A stretch of DNA of 64,000 bases from Paenibacillus protaetiae. GTDB taxonomy: Bacteria > Bacillota > Bacilli > Paenibacillales > Paenibacillaceae. Below, in pieces: positions 19,079-29,700 of the stretch; the first letter of the stretch is position 1; each line of letters begins with the position of its first letter. Where the stretch lies: assembly GCF_004135365.1 (NCBI RefSeq), contig NZ_CP035492.1, forward strand, positions 1,674,001-1,738,000, read 5' to 3'. The translations under genes and the position numbers were made by a program. Under the pieces are notes generated by a model, which was given only the letters and a program-made list of their open reading frames with translations, made no database searches and was not told the origin of the DNA.

Positions 19079-20464
19079 TTAAACCGTTTCTTTTTTTTCT
19101 TTCACAAAAACCCAGGTGCCTTCCGCTTTCGTAACAACGACCGCCGCTCCCTGTTTAATAAATTCGCCGGAGGTGACGACGTCGACCCGTTCCTCGCCGA
19201 TTTGCACCGTCCCCGCCGGACGGAGCGGCGTAACGGCTACACCTTCGCGCCCGACTAGCGGAACTTTCGTTTCAGCCGGCACGAAACCTTTATCCGCAGT
19301 AAGCTTCTCCCGCAAAATAAACTTGTTCCAAATGCCGCGGTGGCCGAATTTTTTGATGGAGATCCCTATTACGATAGCAGCCAGAACAATTGCCACAGCT
19401 AATGACAGCAATGCGGACAGCGGATCGGAAGCGGCCATCATCACGCCCGCGATCAAGGATATGCTGCCTACAATTCCGAGCGCCCCGAAACTAGGCACAA
19501 ACAGCTCCAGTATAAGCAGAATTAATCCAAGCACAAACAGCGCAATAGATTCTTTTCCTGCGAAACCGGCTACATAATGCCCGAAAAAATAAAGCCCAAA
19601 CGATATCGCTCCGATAAGCGCCGGAAATCCTAATCCGGTAACAATCAGTTCCAGGGCAATGCCGGCTACGCCAATAATGAGCAGCAGCGTCCGGATGTAC
19701 GGATCAACCAAATACCTTGCCAGTTGCTCGGCAGGCGACGGCTTCACATCAATCCGGTCCCGGCTATCGAGACCTAGCCATGCAATCGTTTCCTCAACAG
19801 AACCTGCGATGTGATCCGCGTATCCGGCCTTTTGCGCTTCATCGGCCGATAAAGTCAATATTTGCCCCTTGTCCTTGCTAATGCCGGAATCCGGCAAAGA
19901 AAGGGTAACATCTTTATTGACCATCGCAGCAGCAATGTCCGGGTTTCGGCCGTGAAGCGCCGCCGCCTCCATCATCATTTTGGTCCAGAATGACACGGTT
20001 TTCGGATTGTCAATCAAATCGCCCGAACCGTTGACGACTGCAGCAGCTCCAATCGTGCTGCCCGGCTCCATCACAATCTGTTCGGCGTTTAAAGCGATGT
20101 AAGTGCCTGCCGATACCGCTTTTCCTTCCACAAACACCGTTGTCGGCACCGGGCTTTTGCGGATCAGCTCGCCGATTTGCTCGGCACTGGTTACTGCTCC
20201 GCCAAAGGTGTTAATGGTCAAAATGACTCGTTCCGCCCGTGCCTCCTCCGCTTCCTTGTAAGCCCGGCGCAAAAAAGCCTCCAGACCCGACTCAATCGTC
20301 TGCTCGGCCGGAATCACAACAACGGCCGGCCCGGCGGCCGACGCTTGCTGTGCAGCCTGCCCCTCCGCCGCTGCGTGAACAGCCGACGCGCCAACCGCAA
20401 AACTTAACCATGCGGCAAGCATGCAGCCAAGCAAAACCAGCTTGGGCCATCTAAGCAGTTGCAT
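19079..20464 (-). CDS. NfeD family membrane serine protease (YqeZ type)
   Basis: Long-form NfeD protein of about 461 residues: a signal sequence (about 1-30), a ClpP-like protease domain with FGGAVTSAEQIGELIRKSPVP, the nucleophile context GKAVSAGTYIAL and a Lys region further on, then four to five membrane helices and a C-terminal OB fold (VGREGVAVTPLRPAGTVQIG). Partners in the family are flotillins, encoded next. The ATG at 20464 is chosen for its strong AAAAAGGAGG. The longer ORF to 20554 runs through the promoter and is not used. Confidence 0.92.
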   Translation of the reverse strand: MQLLRWPKLVLLGCMLAAWLSFAVGASAVHAAAEGQAAQQASAAGPAVVVIPAEQTIESGLEAFLRRAYKEAEEARAERVILTINTFGGAVTSAEQIGELIRKSPVPTTVFVEGKAVSAGTYIALNAEQIVMEPGSTIGAAAVVNGSGDLIDNPKTVSFWTKMMMEAAALHGRNPDIAAAMVNKDVTLSLPDSGISKDKGQILTLSADEAQKAGYADHIAGSVEETIAWLGLDSRDRIDVKPSPAEQLARYLVDPYIRTLLLIIGVAGIALELIVTGLGFPALIGAISFGLYFFGHYVAGFAGKESIALFVLGLILLILELFVPSFGALGIVGSISLIAGVMMAASDPLSALLSLAVAIVLAAIVIGISIKKFGHRGIWNKFILREKLTADKGFVPAETKVPLVGREGVAVTPLRPAGTVQIGEERVDVVTSGEFIKQGAAVVVTKAEGTWVFVKEKKETV

Positions 20465-20499
20465 GTGAGCTGCCTCCTTTTTACGGCATGATCTACCTT

Positions 20500-20526
20500 T
20501 ACGGGTTAAACGCACCAAACGTTTCA
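20500..20526 (-). promoter_or_regulatory. Candidate SigW-type promoter for nfeD-floA
   Basis: Minus strand TGAAAC (20526-20521), 17 bases, CGTA (20503-20500), 36 bases before the nfeD start. The homologous yqeZ-yqfA operon of B. subtilis is SigW-controlled, with TGAAAC and CGTA boxes about 16 bases apart, so motif and context agree. Confidence 0.6.
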
Positions 20527-20594
20527 TATATATGTAAATGATAACATAAGCCAAGCCCTATTTTGGGATTTATTCCAATACAATGCCAATAAAA

Positions 20595-20641
20595 AAAGTC
20601 CACTTCAGCTTTCTCGGCATTCGTGGACTTTATTCACAGGT
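20595..20641 (-). terminator. Second terminator-like hairpin downstream of yqeY
   Basis: AAAGTCCAC and GTGGACTTT form a 9-base stem around a 29-base loop; on the minus strand a run of T follows. It lies about 60 bases beyond the closer yqeY terminator. Confidence 0.6.
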
Positions 20642-20701
20642 TCCCGGCTTATCACATAGAAATAACTTATGAAAAAGCCGCAAATAAGCGTACATAGTAA
20701 A

Positions 20702-20725
20702 AAACACCCCAATTAAGGGGTGTTT
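20702..20725 (-). terminator. Terminator of rpsU-yqeY
   Basis: Minus-strand AAACACCCC, TTAATT loop, GGGGTGTTT followed by TTT; 15 bases after the yqeY stop. Confidence 0.88.
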
Positions 20726-20740
20726 ATGTCCGATCCTTGT

Positions 20741-21184
20741 TTATTGCAGAAATTGTTGCACCAATTGGTTTACTAGTTTACCGTCTGCGCGTCCTTTTAC
20801 TTTTGGCAAAAGAGCGCCCATCACTTTCCCCATCTCGGCTTTGGAAGAAGCACCGAGTTCCTGGATCGTCTGCGTCACTATCGCTTTAATCTCTTCTTCG
20901 GTCAGCTGTGCGGGAAGGTATTGACTAATAATATCAATTTCTGCTCTAAGAGCTGTTGCCAGATCCTCACGGCCGGCTTTCTCAAATTCTTGGAGGGAAT
21001 CTTTACGTTGTTTGATCTCGCGACTTACGATATCAAGCACTTCATTATCGTCCAAAGGACGCTTCAAATCAATTTCCAAGTTTTTAATGGACGCACGAAC
21101 CATGCGGATTGTGGTCAATTTGAACTTGTCCTGATTTTTCATAGCTTGCTTCATATCGTCGTTCAATCGTTCGCTAAGGTTCAT
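20741..21184 (-). CDS. yqeY: GatB/YqeY domain protein
   Basis: A 147-residue YqeY family protein, related to the tRNA-binding tail domain of GatB; its role is not established, possibly tRNA-linked. The sequence is typical: MNLSERLNDDMKQAMKNQDK at the start and MGKVMGALLPKVKGRADGK near the end. It follows rpsU by 15 bases and is the second gene of the conserved rpsU-yqeY pair. Confidence 0.95.
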   Translation of the reverse strand: MNLSERLNDDMKQAMKNQDKFKLTTIRMVRASIKNLEIDLKRPLDDNEVLDIVSREIKQRKDSLQEFEKAGREDLATALRAEIDIISQYLPAQLTEEEIKAIVTQTIQELGASSKAEMGKVMGALLPKVKGRADGKLVNQLVQQFLQ

Positions 21185-21199
21185 TATGGAAGGATCCTC

Positions 21200-21373
21200 C
21201 TAAAACTTTCTCTTACGCGCAGCCTCGGACTTTTTCTTGCGCTTAACACTTGGCTTTTCATAATGCTTGCGTTTCTTCACTTCCGCCAGGACGCCATCTT
21301 TAGCGATGGAACGTTTAAAGCGGCGAAGCGCTGCATCAATAGTCTCGTTTTTGCGAACTTTCGTTTCAGACAC
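21200..21373 (-). CDS. rpsU: 30S ribosomal protein S21
   Basis: A 57-residue S21 protein of the small ribosomal subunit, very basic, with the family start [20 protein letters not shown]. The GTG at 21373 is the start: GGAGGG lies seven bases upstream and homologues begin here. The ORF extending to 21427 would read through the leader. Transcribed with yqeY from a strong promoter. Confidence 0.97.
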   Translation of the reverse strand: MSETKVRKNETIDAALRRFKRSIAKDGVLAEVKKRKHYEKPSVKRKKKSEAARKRKF

Positions 21374-21432
21374 CAGTTTTCCCTCCCTCCGAAACAGACC
21401 GTCCAGAGCATAAACACGGTTTATCAAACTTC

Positions 21433-21462
21433 ATTATATGTCAAAATGAATAACAGTGTCAA
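21433..21462 (-). promoter_or_regulatory. SigA-type promoter for rpsU-yqeY
   Basis: Minus strand TTGACA (21462-21457), 18 bases, TATAAT (21438-21433): both hexamers perfect. About 60 bases before the rpsU start. Confidence 0.85.
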
Positions 21463-21535
21463 CTTTGCTTGGAAGCATGCCCGCTCTGCGGCATATTCGT
21501 AACTATTATAACGGATTATGCGCTGCGAGTCCAAT

Positions 21536-21571
21536 GAAAAAGCGCCTGGCCAATGTCTGGCCAAGCGCTTC
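21536..21571 (-). terminator. Terminator downstream of the addBA cluster
   Basis: Minus-strand AGCGCTTGGCCA / TGGCCAGGCGCT with a 5-base loop and one mismatched base, followed by TTTTT. It lies just after the gene ending at 21585. Confidence 0.87.
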
Positions 21572-21584
21572 GGACGAACCGTCC

Positions 21585-21965
21585 TTAGAAGAAAAACGGC
21601 AAAAGGGATAAACCAAGCAATCCGCCCAGCGGGAATACTTGACGGTAAAAACGGCGGCGAGGGAAAAACGGGTACGGATAGAAGCCAGGGCCAAAAAACG
21701 CCCGGTCGTCATGCGGCCATGCCGGGACAGCCAAACAGACGACGTGATCGTCGATATGCTCGATAAAGCCGTCGATGCAGTAGCCGCTGTGCGTACGCAG
21801 CAGCACATAACGGAATTTGTGATGTTCGCACCATTTTTTATGATGGTCCGGATGCGCAACATAAGGCATATTAGCATAAGATTCATTGGCTTCTTTTGCA
21901 GCCGGGATAATCGGATTCGGCATATTGGATACGCCGGCGGAGCTGTGAGCTTTTTTATTTTCCAA
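21585..21965 (-). CDS. Unknown small protein downstream of addA
   Basis: 126 residues, no family recognised. The middle (HHKFRYVLLRTHSGYCIDGFIEHIDDHVVCL) looks like a folded strand-rich core. The C-terminus is Phe/Pro/Gly-rich (FFGPGFYPYPFFPRRRFYRQ) and ends with a hydrophobic patch. Such Tyr/Phe/Pro-rich tails occur in small spore- or envelope-associated proteins, but that is only a resemblance. The start is TTG at 21965 with GGGGAGG seven bases upstream. It is followed by a terminator and may be the last gene of the addB-addA unit. An overlapping frame (21506-22000) lacks comparable signals. Confidence 0.6.
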   Translation of the reverse strand: MENKKAHSSAGVSNMPNPIIPAAKEANESYANMPYVAHPDHHKKWCEHHKFRYVLLRTHSGYCIDGFIEHIDDHVVCLAVPAWPHDDRAFFGPGFYPYPFFPRRRFYRQVFPLGGLLGLSLLPFFF

Positions 21966-22039
21966 ACGAAAGCCTCCCCTTTCATACGCTTTGCTTTCAT
22001 CGTATTCAGGAATAGGCGAATGGCTACTTCCGTTTGAAA

Positions 22040-22666
22040 TTATTTTAGGCTGCTGCCGTGAACGAGAATGGCTTTCTCCAAATCGTCCGCGATATCAAGC
22101 CAGCCGTATCCGCCGCCCAGCCGGATGGAGGAGCTGCGGATGCCGATCGTGTCAAAATTGAAGCGCAAAATAATTTCCCGCTCCTGCGCATAGGCATCAC
22201 GCAAGGCGGTCAAATAATTCCTGTCCGCATCGGACAGGCTGCCGTTCTCCATCGCGATCAGCCTGAGCTTCTGTTCGTTATCGCTAAATATTTGAAATAC
22301 AGCGTCAACCTTGTCGTCTTTGCCTTCCAGCTTATGCGCCGCCGTTATGAAATCAAGGACTCCTTGCACATGATTCCCGAAACTTTGACCCAAATTAAAT
22401 TTGTCGATCATCATTTGCCCGGTGCCGGAACCGTCGTTCTGGAGCAGGGAATCCAAGCTTTGCAAAGCACTGTTATAAAACGATGCAGTCTGCTCCGCGT
22501 TCATGCCTACAACCTGCCCGGCTTCGTATTTGCGGTCTTGGCTGTTCTGAATCGATTGGGCATACAAAAACACGTTGCCGATCAAGCTGAAAACGAGCAG
22601 CGCCAAAGTAATAGGAAGGGCGGCGGACCGCTTCCCCTGCTTGTCGTATTGCTTATCGTGTTCCAT
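22040..22666 (-). CDS. Unknown single-pass membrane protein downstream of addA
   Basis: 208 residues, no family recognised. A basic N-terminus and one helix (LPITLALLVFSLIGNVFLYA, about residues 17-36) suggest a protein anchored in the membrane, with a mainly helical, soluble domain of about 165 residues outside. The ATG at 22666 has TAGGAGG upstream. It starts 53 bases after the addA stop in the same direction, so it may be part of the same transcript, but nothing links it to DNA repair. Confidence 0.72.
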   Translation of the reverse strand: MEHDKQYDKQGKRSAALPITLALLVFSLIGNVFLYAQSIQNSQDRKYEAGQVVGMNAEQTASFYNSALQSLDSLLQNDGSGTGQMMIDKFNLGQSFGNHVQGVLDFITAAHKLEGKDDKVDAVFQIFSDNEQKLRLIAMENGSLSDADRNYLTALRDAYAQEREIILRFNFDTIGIRSSSIRLGGGYGWLDIADDLEKAILVHGSSLK

Positions 22667-22719
22667 TCATGAGCCTCCTATAATTGCGATCGCAACGCAT
22701 CTCGGGCTTGCGCCTCCGG

Positions 22720-25700
22720 TTAGCGCAGCCGGACCGATTGCCCTCCGTCAAAAAAGAATACGTGGCATTCGTCAACCGGCTTTCCACGTATTTGGCCAAT
22801 CGCTTCCGCATACAGTTCCAGCTGGAATCGGTGCTTCTCGGCGGCCTGTTCCCACTGCTTCATATAAATCCGGTCGGTTTTGTAGTCCAGCAGAACGACA
22901 CCGTCCTTATCCTCAAACAAGCAGTCGATGACGCCTTGAATGAGAATCGGCTCATCCGCCGAAGGAGCCGGCGCGCCGGGATAAACGCGCGATGCCGGGA
23001 ACATACAGCTGAAAGGCACCTCCCGCTGCACACGGTCCGCCTGCAGCAGCCGCCTTCCAAGCGGACTATCGAAAAAGGCGGCGATAGCCGGCAAATCCAG
23101 CGCTTCAGCCTGCCGCTCCGTCAGCAGCCTCCGTTCAATCATACCGGCAAGCCTCTCTTGCAGCTTCCCGGCATTGATCTCGCCCTCCAGCGGAATATGC
23201 TGCATCATCAAGTGGCTGACAGTCCCTTTCTCCGCTGCGGTCAAGCTGTTTTCCTCCATAAACTGCGGACGGCGCAGCCGAAACGTATAACTTCCGCCTA
23301 GAGCAGGCTTACGCTGCTTGGCAGCGTTTTGGTCCGTCTGGCTTTCGTCAGAAGGCGGCGATTCAGCCGGCATGTCCGCAGATTCGGCGGCTTCCGCAAA
23401 CCCGGCGAGCTGCTCGTACGGCATCCCGCCTGTATGTTCCTCCGCCTCCAAAAATTCGGCGTGCAGCCGTTTCATTTCCGTCACGGACGACTTGGCCGCC
23501 ATGCCGGAGGCGTGCTGATAGCCGTAGCTCCAGTCGAGCCGCGCCCGAAGCAGATCTGCCGGCTGTGTGTCGTCTAGAATTGCCAGCGATGTGACTGCCT
23601 GCAGTCGTTCCTCACGCGTTATATCTGCATCTCCCCCGGCGCTTCCGCGGAGGCGGCAGCTTCGGAGCCAAACAAGGAAGCGGCCACTATGCCGGCTTTC
23701 ATCTCCAGCGTTTCCGGGCGGACAGAGGCCGGACGGCTGTTTTCCGCAGCGGCGGATTCCGGTTCCGCTTCCGTATCCGCGATATCGAAAGCGGAAGCGG
23801 CCAGCGGGCCAATCCAGTCAAAAAACGATGTAGCGGAAGCGATCTGATAATCGGGGAGCTGCCCGGCGGCAGCTGCCGCTTTCCAGCGCTGCAGCTTCTT
23901 GTCTGCATCGCTGACCGTTCCGACCAATATCATTTTTTCTTTCGGGCGGGTTAACGCCACGTACAATATCCGCATTTCCTCTGCCAGCATCTCCATCTTC
24001 ATCCGCCTGCGGATGGCGAGAAACGGAAGCGTCGGATAGCTGATCCGCCGCTCCGGGTCGACATAACGAGGGCCAAAGCCAAGCTGCTTATGCTTCAGAA
24101 ATGCGCTCCGTGTATCCTGCTGGTTAAATGATTTGCCAAGTCCGGCAATAAAAACGACAGGAAATTCCAGCCCCTTGCTTTTGTGAATCGACATGATCCG
24201 CACGACGTCCTGCTGCTCTCCGGCCGCGCGCGCCGTGCCGAGATCGCCGCCGCTGTCGCGCATCCGTTCGATAAACCGGAGAAAGCGGAACAAACCGCGG
24301 AACGATGTTGCCTCATAGCTGCGTGCACGGTCATGCAAAGCGCGTAAATTGGCCTGCCGCTGCACGCCGCCGGCCAGCCCGCCTACAAACTCGTAATAGC
24401 CAGTTTCCCTGTAAATGTGCCACAACAGCTCGGACAAAGCTCCTTGTCTTGCCTCCTCGCGCCAATGGTCGAGCTGGTTCAGAAACCGCGACAGTTTGCT
24501 GCGAAGCTCGTCCGGCAGCAAAAGGCTGCCAGCGGCATGCAGCACGGCGTCGTAATAACCGGAACGTTTCGCATGAATCCGAATAAGCGCCAGCTCCTCC
24601 GCACTCAAACCAACAAGCGGGGAACGCAGCACGCCGGCCAGCGGAATATCCTGATACGGATTGTCGATAATTTGAAGCAGCGACAGCATCGTTTCCACTT
24701 CAGTCGCGTCAAAATACCCGGTGCTCAGCTCGGCATAAGCCGGAATGCCGTTAGCTTGCAGTTCTTCGATAATAACGGGCGCCCACTGCTGCGTGGCGCG
24801 CAGCAAGATGACGGCATCCCGCCACATCATCGGGCGGGTAACACCCCGTTTGCCGTCGTACACCGGAAAACGTTCGTCCATCATTTGTTTCAGCCGCATC
24901 GCCATCCATCTGGCTTCCAGCTGTACGGTTTGCAGCTCTTCAGGCGTAGGTGCGGCTGCCCCGCTTTCGCGGTCAACTGCCGCGCCGGAGCCCTCCTCCT
25001 CCGCATCGTCATCCTCTTCCGGCACAGCCGCCCCGCCGGATTTGCTGATCACGGCCAGTTCTACCTGAAAGGCGCCTCGCTGCTCCGGCTCCGGATAATA
25101 AGCGCCGCTTACAAGCTCTGCCCGGCTGTCATAATCCATCTCCGCAACCGATTCGCGCATAATCGGCCGGAACACGTTGTTAACCGCATCCACCACCTCG
25201 GTGCGGCTCCGGAAGTTGCGCGCCAGATCGATGCGAAGGCCGGCCTCGCCGGCTGCTGCGCTTCCTTCCGTCTCGCGGACACCGCCGGACTTGTCGTCCC
25301 CTCTGCCTCAAGAACACCGCCGCTGCCGACGTAACGCTTATACTTGTCCAAGAACAAGCCCGGCTCCGCCAAGCGGAACCGGTAGATGCTCTGCTTGACG
25401 TCACCGACCATAAACCGGTTGCCCGGGCCTGATTTCGAGATCAAACGGACAATAGCCTCCTGGACCATATTCGTATCCTGATATTCGTCCAGCAGTATTT
25501 CGTCGAACTGCTGCTGATACTCCAGCGCAGCGCTGGAAGGAACGGCCAGCGCCGGCGTCGATTCGGGCGCCCGCAGGATGCGGAGGCAATAATGCTCCAA
25601 ATCGCCAAAATCAAGCAGTCCTTTTTCTCTCTTCGCCGCTTCATACCGCGCACCAAACTCGGCAACAAGCCCCGACAATGCTTCCATCAGCGGCGCAAGC

Positions 25701-26722
25701 TCCTCCAGTTCGGCCGCAAATGTTTCAGGGGAACGCCCGAACAGCTCCGAAGCAAGCGTGCTGACGAGCTTCTTGGCGCCTTCACGCAGTTCCTTGCTTT
25801 GCTCCTGCAGCTCCTTGTCATACTCATCGCCGCGCATTGCCTTCAGCTTGCCGAACTGGACTGCGGCAAACGGTTCGAACCACTGCTCCCATGGCGCTGC
25901 CTGCACCTGGTATTGAAGTCCGCGCACCAGCTGCAGATCCTGCTCAAACGTCTCTGCATAAGGAGCCGGGCCGGCAGGCAAACGGGTCAAAGCAAGCGCC
26001 TGCTCCAGCAGCCCTTCAGCCCCGGCCAGCGATTGCAGCACATCATCCCGAATGCTCTCTATCCAGCTGCTGCGGCCAAGCGAAGCGGCATCTTGCACAC
26101 GAAAAGCGGCAGCGGTTTCCCGCAGCCAATGTTCCGGCCAAGGATGGCTTTGCGCAAAATCATACAGCTGCTGCACGAGCCGGTACAGCGGGTCATCGCC
26201 TTTCTCCCCGCCAAACCGGTCGGCAAGCCGGAGAAACGCGCCGCCGTCGGAGGCGTTGTCATATTTTTCCTCAAATAACTGATCCAACACGTCAATACGC
26301 ATAAGTTCGCTTTCCGTTTCGTTCGCGATGCGGAAGCCGGGATCAAGCCCGATCAGCGGATAATAACGGCGAATGACATCCAGGCAAAAAGAATGGAGCG
26401 TCGTAATGGAAGCGCGGTTCAGCAAAGCAAGCTGCCTTTGCAAATGCTCGGAATCCGGCATCTTCTCCAGCTCTTTTTCCAGCGCAAGCCCAATCCGTTC
26501 TTTCATTTCCGCTGCGGCCGCTTTCGTAAATGTGGCCACCAGCAGCCGGTCCACATCGGTAGAAGCGCATATTTTGCGTATAATCCGCTCGACAAGCACG
26601 GCAGTTTTGCCTGAACCCGCCGCTGCCGCTACCAGGACGTTGGAGCCTTCGGCCGTAATGGCGTGCCACTGGTCATCCGTCCAGCTGCTGCCTGCCGGCT
26701 TAGGCGTTATGTTCGAGTCCAT
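22720..26722 (-). CDS. addA: ATP-dependent helicase/nuclease subunit A (interrupted by two frameshifts)
   Basis: Helicase-nuclease chain of AddAB, which resects double-strand breaks for RecA. The N-terminal part from ATG 26722 has Walker A VAAAAGSGKTAVLVE and the UvrD-type motif FMVGDVKQSIYRFRLAEPG. The middle (25196-23619 frame) continues with LARNFRSR and the helicase motifs SIHKSKGLEFPVVF and LYVALTRPKEK. The C-terminal frame holds the RecB-type nuclease with VLLDYKTD. The frames are joined by adding one G at 25298-25301 and one at 23633-23637 (C runs on the plus strand), giving about 1334 residues. The start overlaps the addB end by 23 bases. A functional gene with sequencing errors is more likely than a pseudogene. 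Confidence 0.88.
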
Positions 26723-29700
26723 CTTCCTCTGCTCCTTCCTGCAGCGTTTCCCACAGCTGTTCCTTTGGCGGCTTGCGCCATTTGCGGTAGTTGTTCCCTT
26801 CAAACAGCGGATCAAACTGGCATACCGCTTTGTAATCGCAATATTGGCAAGGCGATTTGCCGCCAAGACGGTAAGGGGCAATGTCGATTTTGCCTTGCGT
26901 AATGTCGGCGCCGATGCTGCCGATGGTCCTTCTGACCGAGTTCCGGAGCACGTCCCATTGCTCGCCGGTTACGACGGAAGAGCTGCTGTAAAAGGTGCCG
27001 TCCCGCTTCAAGGCGACAGGCAGCAAATCGGAGTAGCCGGTGTCCAGCTCGCCGTCCATCAGGCGAGCCGTCTCCGCGTCGGCGGATATAAGCCCGCGCG
27101 TCTTGAACTTCTTTAGGACAAGCCCGTTTGCTTCCGCTTCGGTCATGCTGTTCGAGACGGCAAGCAGCGGGTTATGCACGTGAAAATAAAGGACGCCCGC
27201 CGGCGATGCCGGCTTTCCGATCCACTGTTCCGCATGCGTCACAAGCACATCCAGGTAAGTGAGCATTTGCAGCGACAAGCCGAAAGCAACCTCCTCCAGC
27301 TTCAGCTGGGTCGGGCTTGATTTGTAATCGAGCACCCGGAGCAGCATGCCGTCTTCTGTTTCCGCGCCGTCCACCCGGTCGATGCGTCCGATAATTTCCA
27401 TCGTGCCGCCGCCTGGCATCGGCACGACAAGCGGCGGCAGATCGCCGTCCGGCCCAAACGCCACTTCCAGCCCGATCGGCTCAAACTGGGCGCGGCGGGC
27501 ATGTTCGCCTAAGATGACGGCCGCCTGGCCAATAATTTCTTTCAGCTTGCGGGCAATATATTGGAATCTTGCGCTGCTGAGCAAAATTTGCGACTGCAGC
27601 TTGGGCGCAAGCTCGTCCACTGTTCCCGCCGCCTCCTGGCGGATTTGCGGCACGGACATGGAGCCGAGACGCGGCCCAAGCTTCTGGGCCAGCTTGCTTA
27701 ATGCGGCGTGGAACAACTGCCCGACATCCGGCGCTTCCAGCCGGTAAAGCTGCCGTTCCCGAAGTTTCAGCCCATGAATGGCAAAATGCTGGAACGGGCA
27801 GGAAACAAACCGTTCCATCCGCGACACGCTTGCTTTCAGCTGCTCGCCGTAAAGTTCCCGCGCGGTTTCCGGCGACAATGACGCCTCGAAGTTAGTATAC
27901 GTTAACGATCCCGTTAACAGCTGCAGCTTGGGCTGCCATGCCGGACGGATCGCAAACCAGTTGTACAAATCCCACCAGAATGGCGCAATATCCGCCCCCT
28001 GCCGCCAAGCGCGGAGCTGGGCAATAAGGTAACCCAGCGTCTGCTGCGGATTTCCGATGTAAGCATATTGTTCTTCTTCGGGCATATCCGGTGCCGGTTC
28101 TCCTGCCAGTGAACGGACAGGAATACCTGGAAACAGCTGCTTGACATGGCGGACTACTTCGGAAGGCAGCATCGCCTTCCCTTCCTCGTCAGCCTGCGTC
28201 CAACTGATCCATAGATGGGACTCCGGCGTTGTCAACGCGTTATATATCAGAAAACGCTCGTCCAGCAGCCGGCGGCGTACGCCCGGCGCCATCGCGATTC
28301 CCGCTTCGGCCAACCGCTCACGTTCCTCTTCCGTCAAAATACCGTCTTCTTTGACCCGCATCGGCATAACGCCGTCATTGGCGCCGAGCACATAGCTGAC
28401 CTGGATACGTCCGGGACGCGTCCGGTCCATGCTGCCGACGAGCACTTGATCAACGGCCGGCGGCACTGCCGCCAGCTTCAAGCTTTCCAGCCCCGTCTCC
28501 AGCATGCCGGCGAACAGCTCCGGCGATACGGACTCTTCGCCCGCCATCTCCACAAGCTGATCCAGCAGCTGCATGACGCCGTCCCAAAGCTGGCGATGCG
28601 CCCTTGCGCGCCTCATATCACCTTCAGCTTGATGCAGCCGGCTCCATCTTTCCAGACGGTCCGCCGCATCGGCGTGATCCAGCAGCCGGTACACCGCTCC
28701 GCACATTTCGCGGATATTTGCCGCTTTATGAAGCGTTTGTCCTAACCGGCGCAGCGGCGGTACAATGTATTCCCTGGCGGCGAGTACCGCGTCCAGCTCC
28801 AGCAGCGCTCTTTGGCTCGGTTCGGCAAGACCGCTTCCATCCTCTTCCAGCGACTGCTTCATTAGCGGGCGCCATTGTTTTCTTTCCAGCCATTTCCACC
28901 CGTCAATGCCGGCTGCAAGCACATAGTTTTCCAACAGGTCAAACGCTTCCCGCGTCTGCGATCCGTCTATCGGAAACAACAATTCGGTCTTGATGCAGCG
29001 GAACACCGCTTCATACCGCCAGCCATGCAGCACCGTTTCCAGTGCGGAGCGAATAAATTCAACCAGCGGATGATGGACAGCCGTTTTTTTCTGGTCCAAA
29101 AAATATGGTATACCGTAATCGCTGAATACCGATTCAATATATTCATTGTAGTCACCCGCGTTACGCACCATAATGGCCATATCCCGCCATCTGAGTCCTT
29201 CATCGCGCGCTCTGCGCAGCATATCCCGGGCTGCCGCTTCCACTTCCGCCCTGCGGCTGTCCGCCGCATGGAGCGAGATGCCGCAGCCGGGCTGTTCCGG
29301 CTCCAGCTGCCGGATATCCGGCACCAGCATCGGGACGCGTTTCGTGTAATGGCGTTCCAAATGCGCCAGCATCGGGCTCGCCTTAAACCGCTGCGGCGGC
29401 CGGCTGTCCAGCTGAATCGGCTCCAGCACATCCACGCCGGCTGCAAGCGCAAGCTCCAGCAGCTGGCAGTAAGTTGATGCTGTCGGATGAAATAAATCGA
29501 GCTCATGCGGCTGTTCGCCGGAAGCATACGGACGGTTCAGCGTCAATGTTATCGTTACATCCGCAGATGACCCGATCAGCACCGCTAATGCTTCATATTC
29601 TTTTGGCGTAAAACCATGGAAACCGTCAATCCAAAGCGCTGCTCCCTGCATGGAAGGAGCTGCGGCGAAGCCGGAAGCAAGCCGCGTCAAATAATCTTCC

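Noticed and set aside
21506-22000. 164-codon ORF overlapping the 21585-21965 gene
   Set aside because: It starts far upstream without a ribosome site, and its protein has no folded pattern; the 21585-21965 frame has a good start and ends before the terminator.
23633-25301. Programmed frameshifting in addA
   Set aside because: No slippery heptamer with a following structure was seen, the gene is not known for recoding, and unrelated genes in the window show the same lesion.
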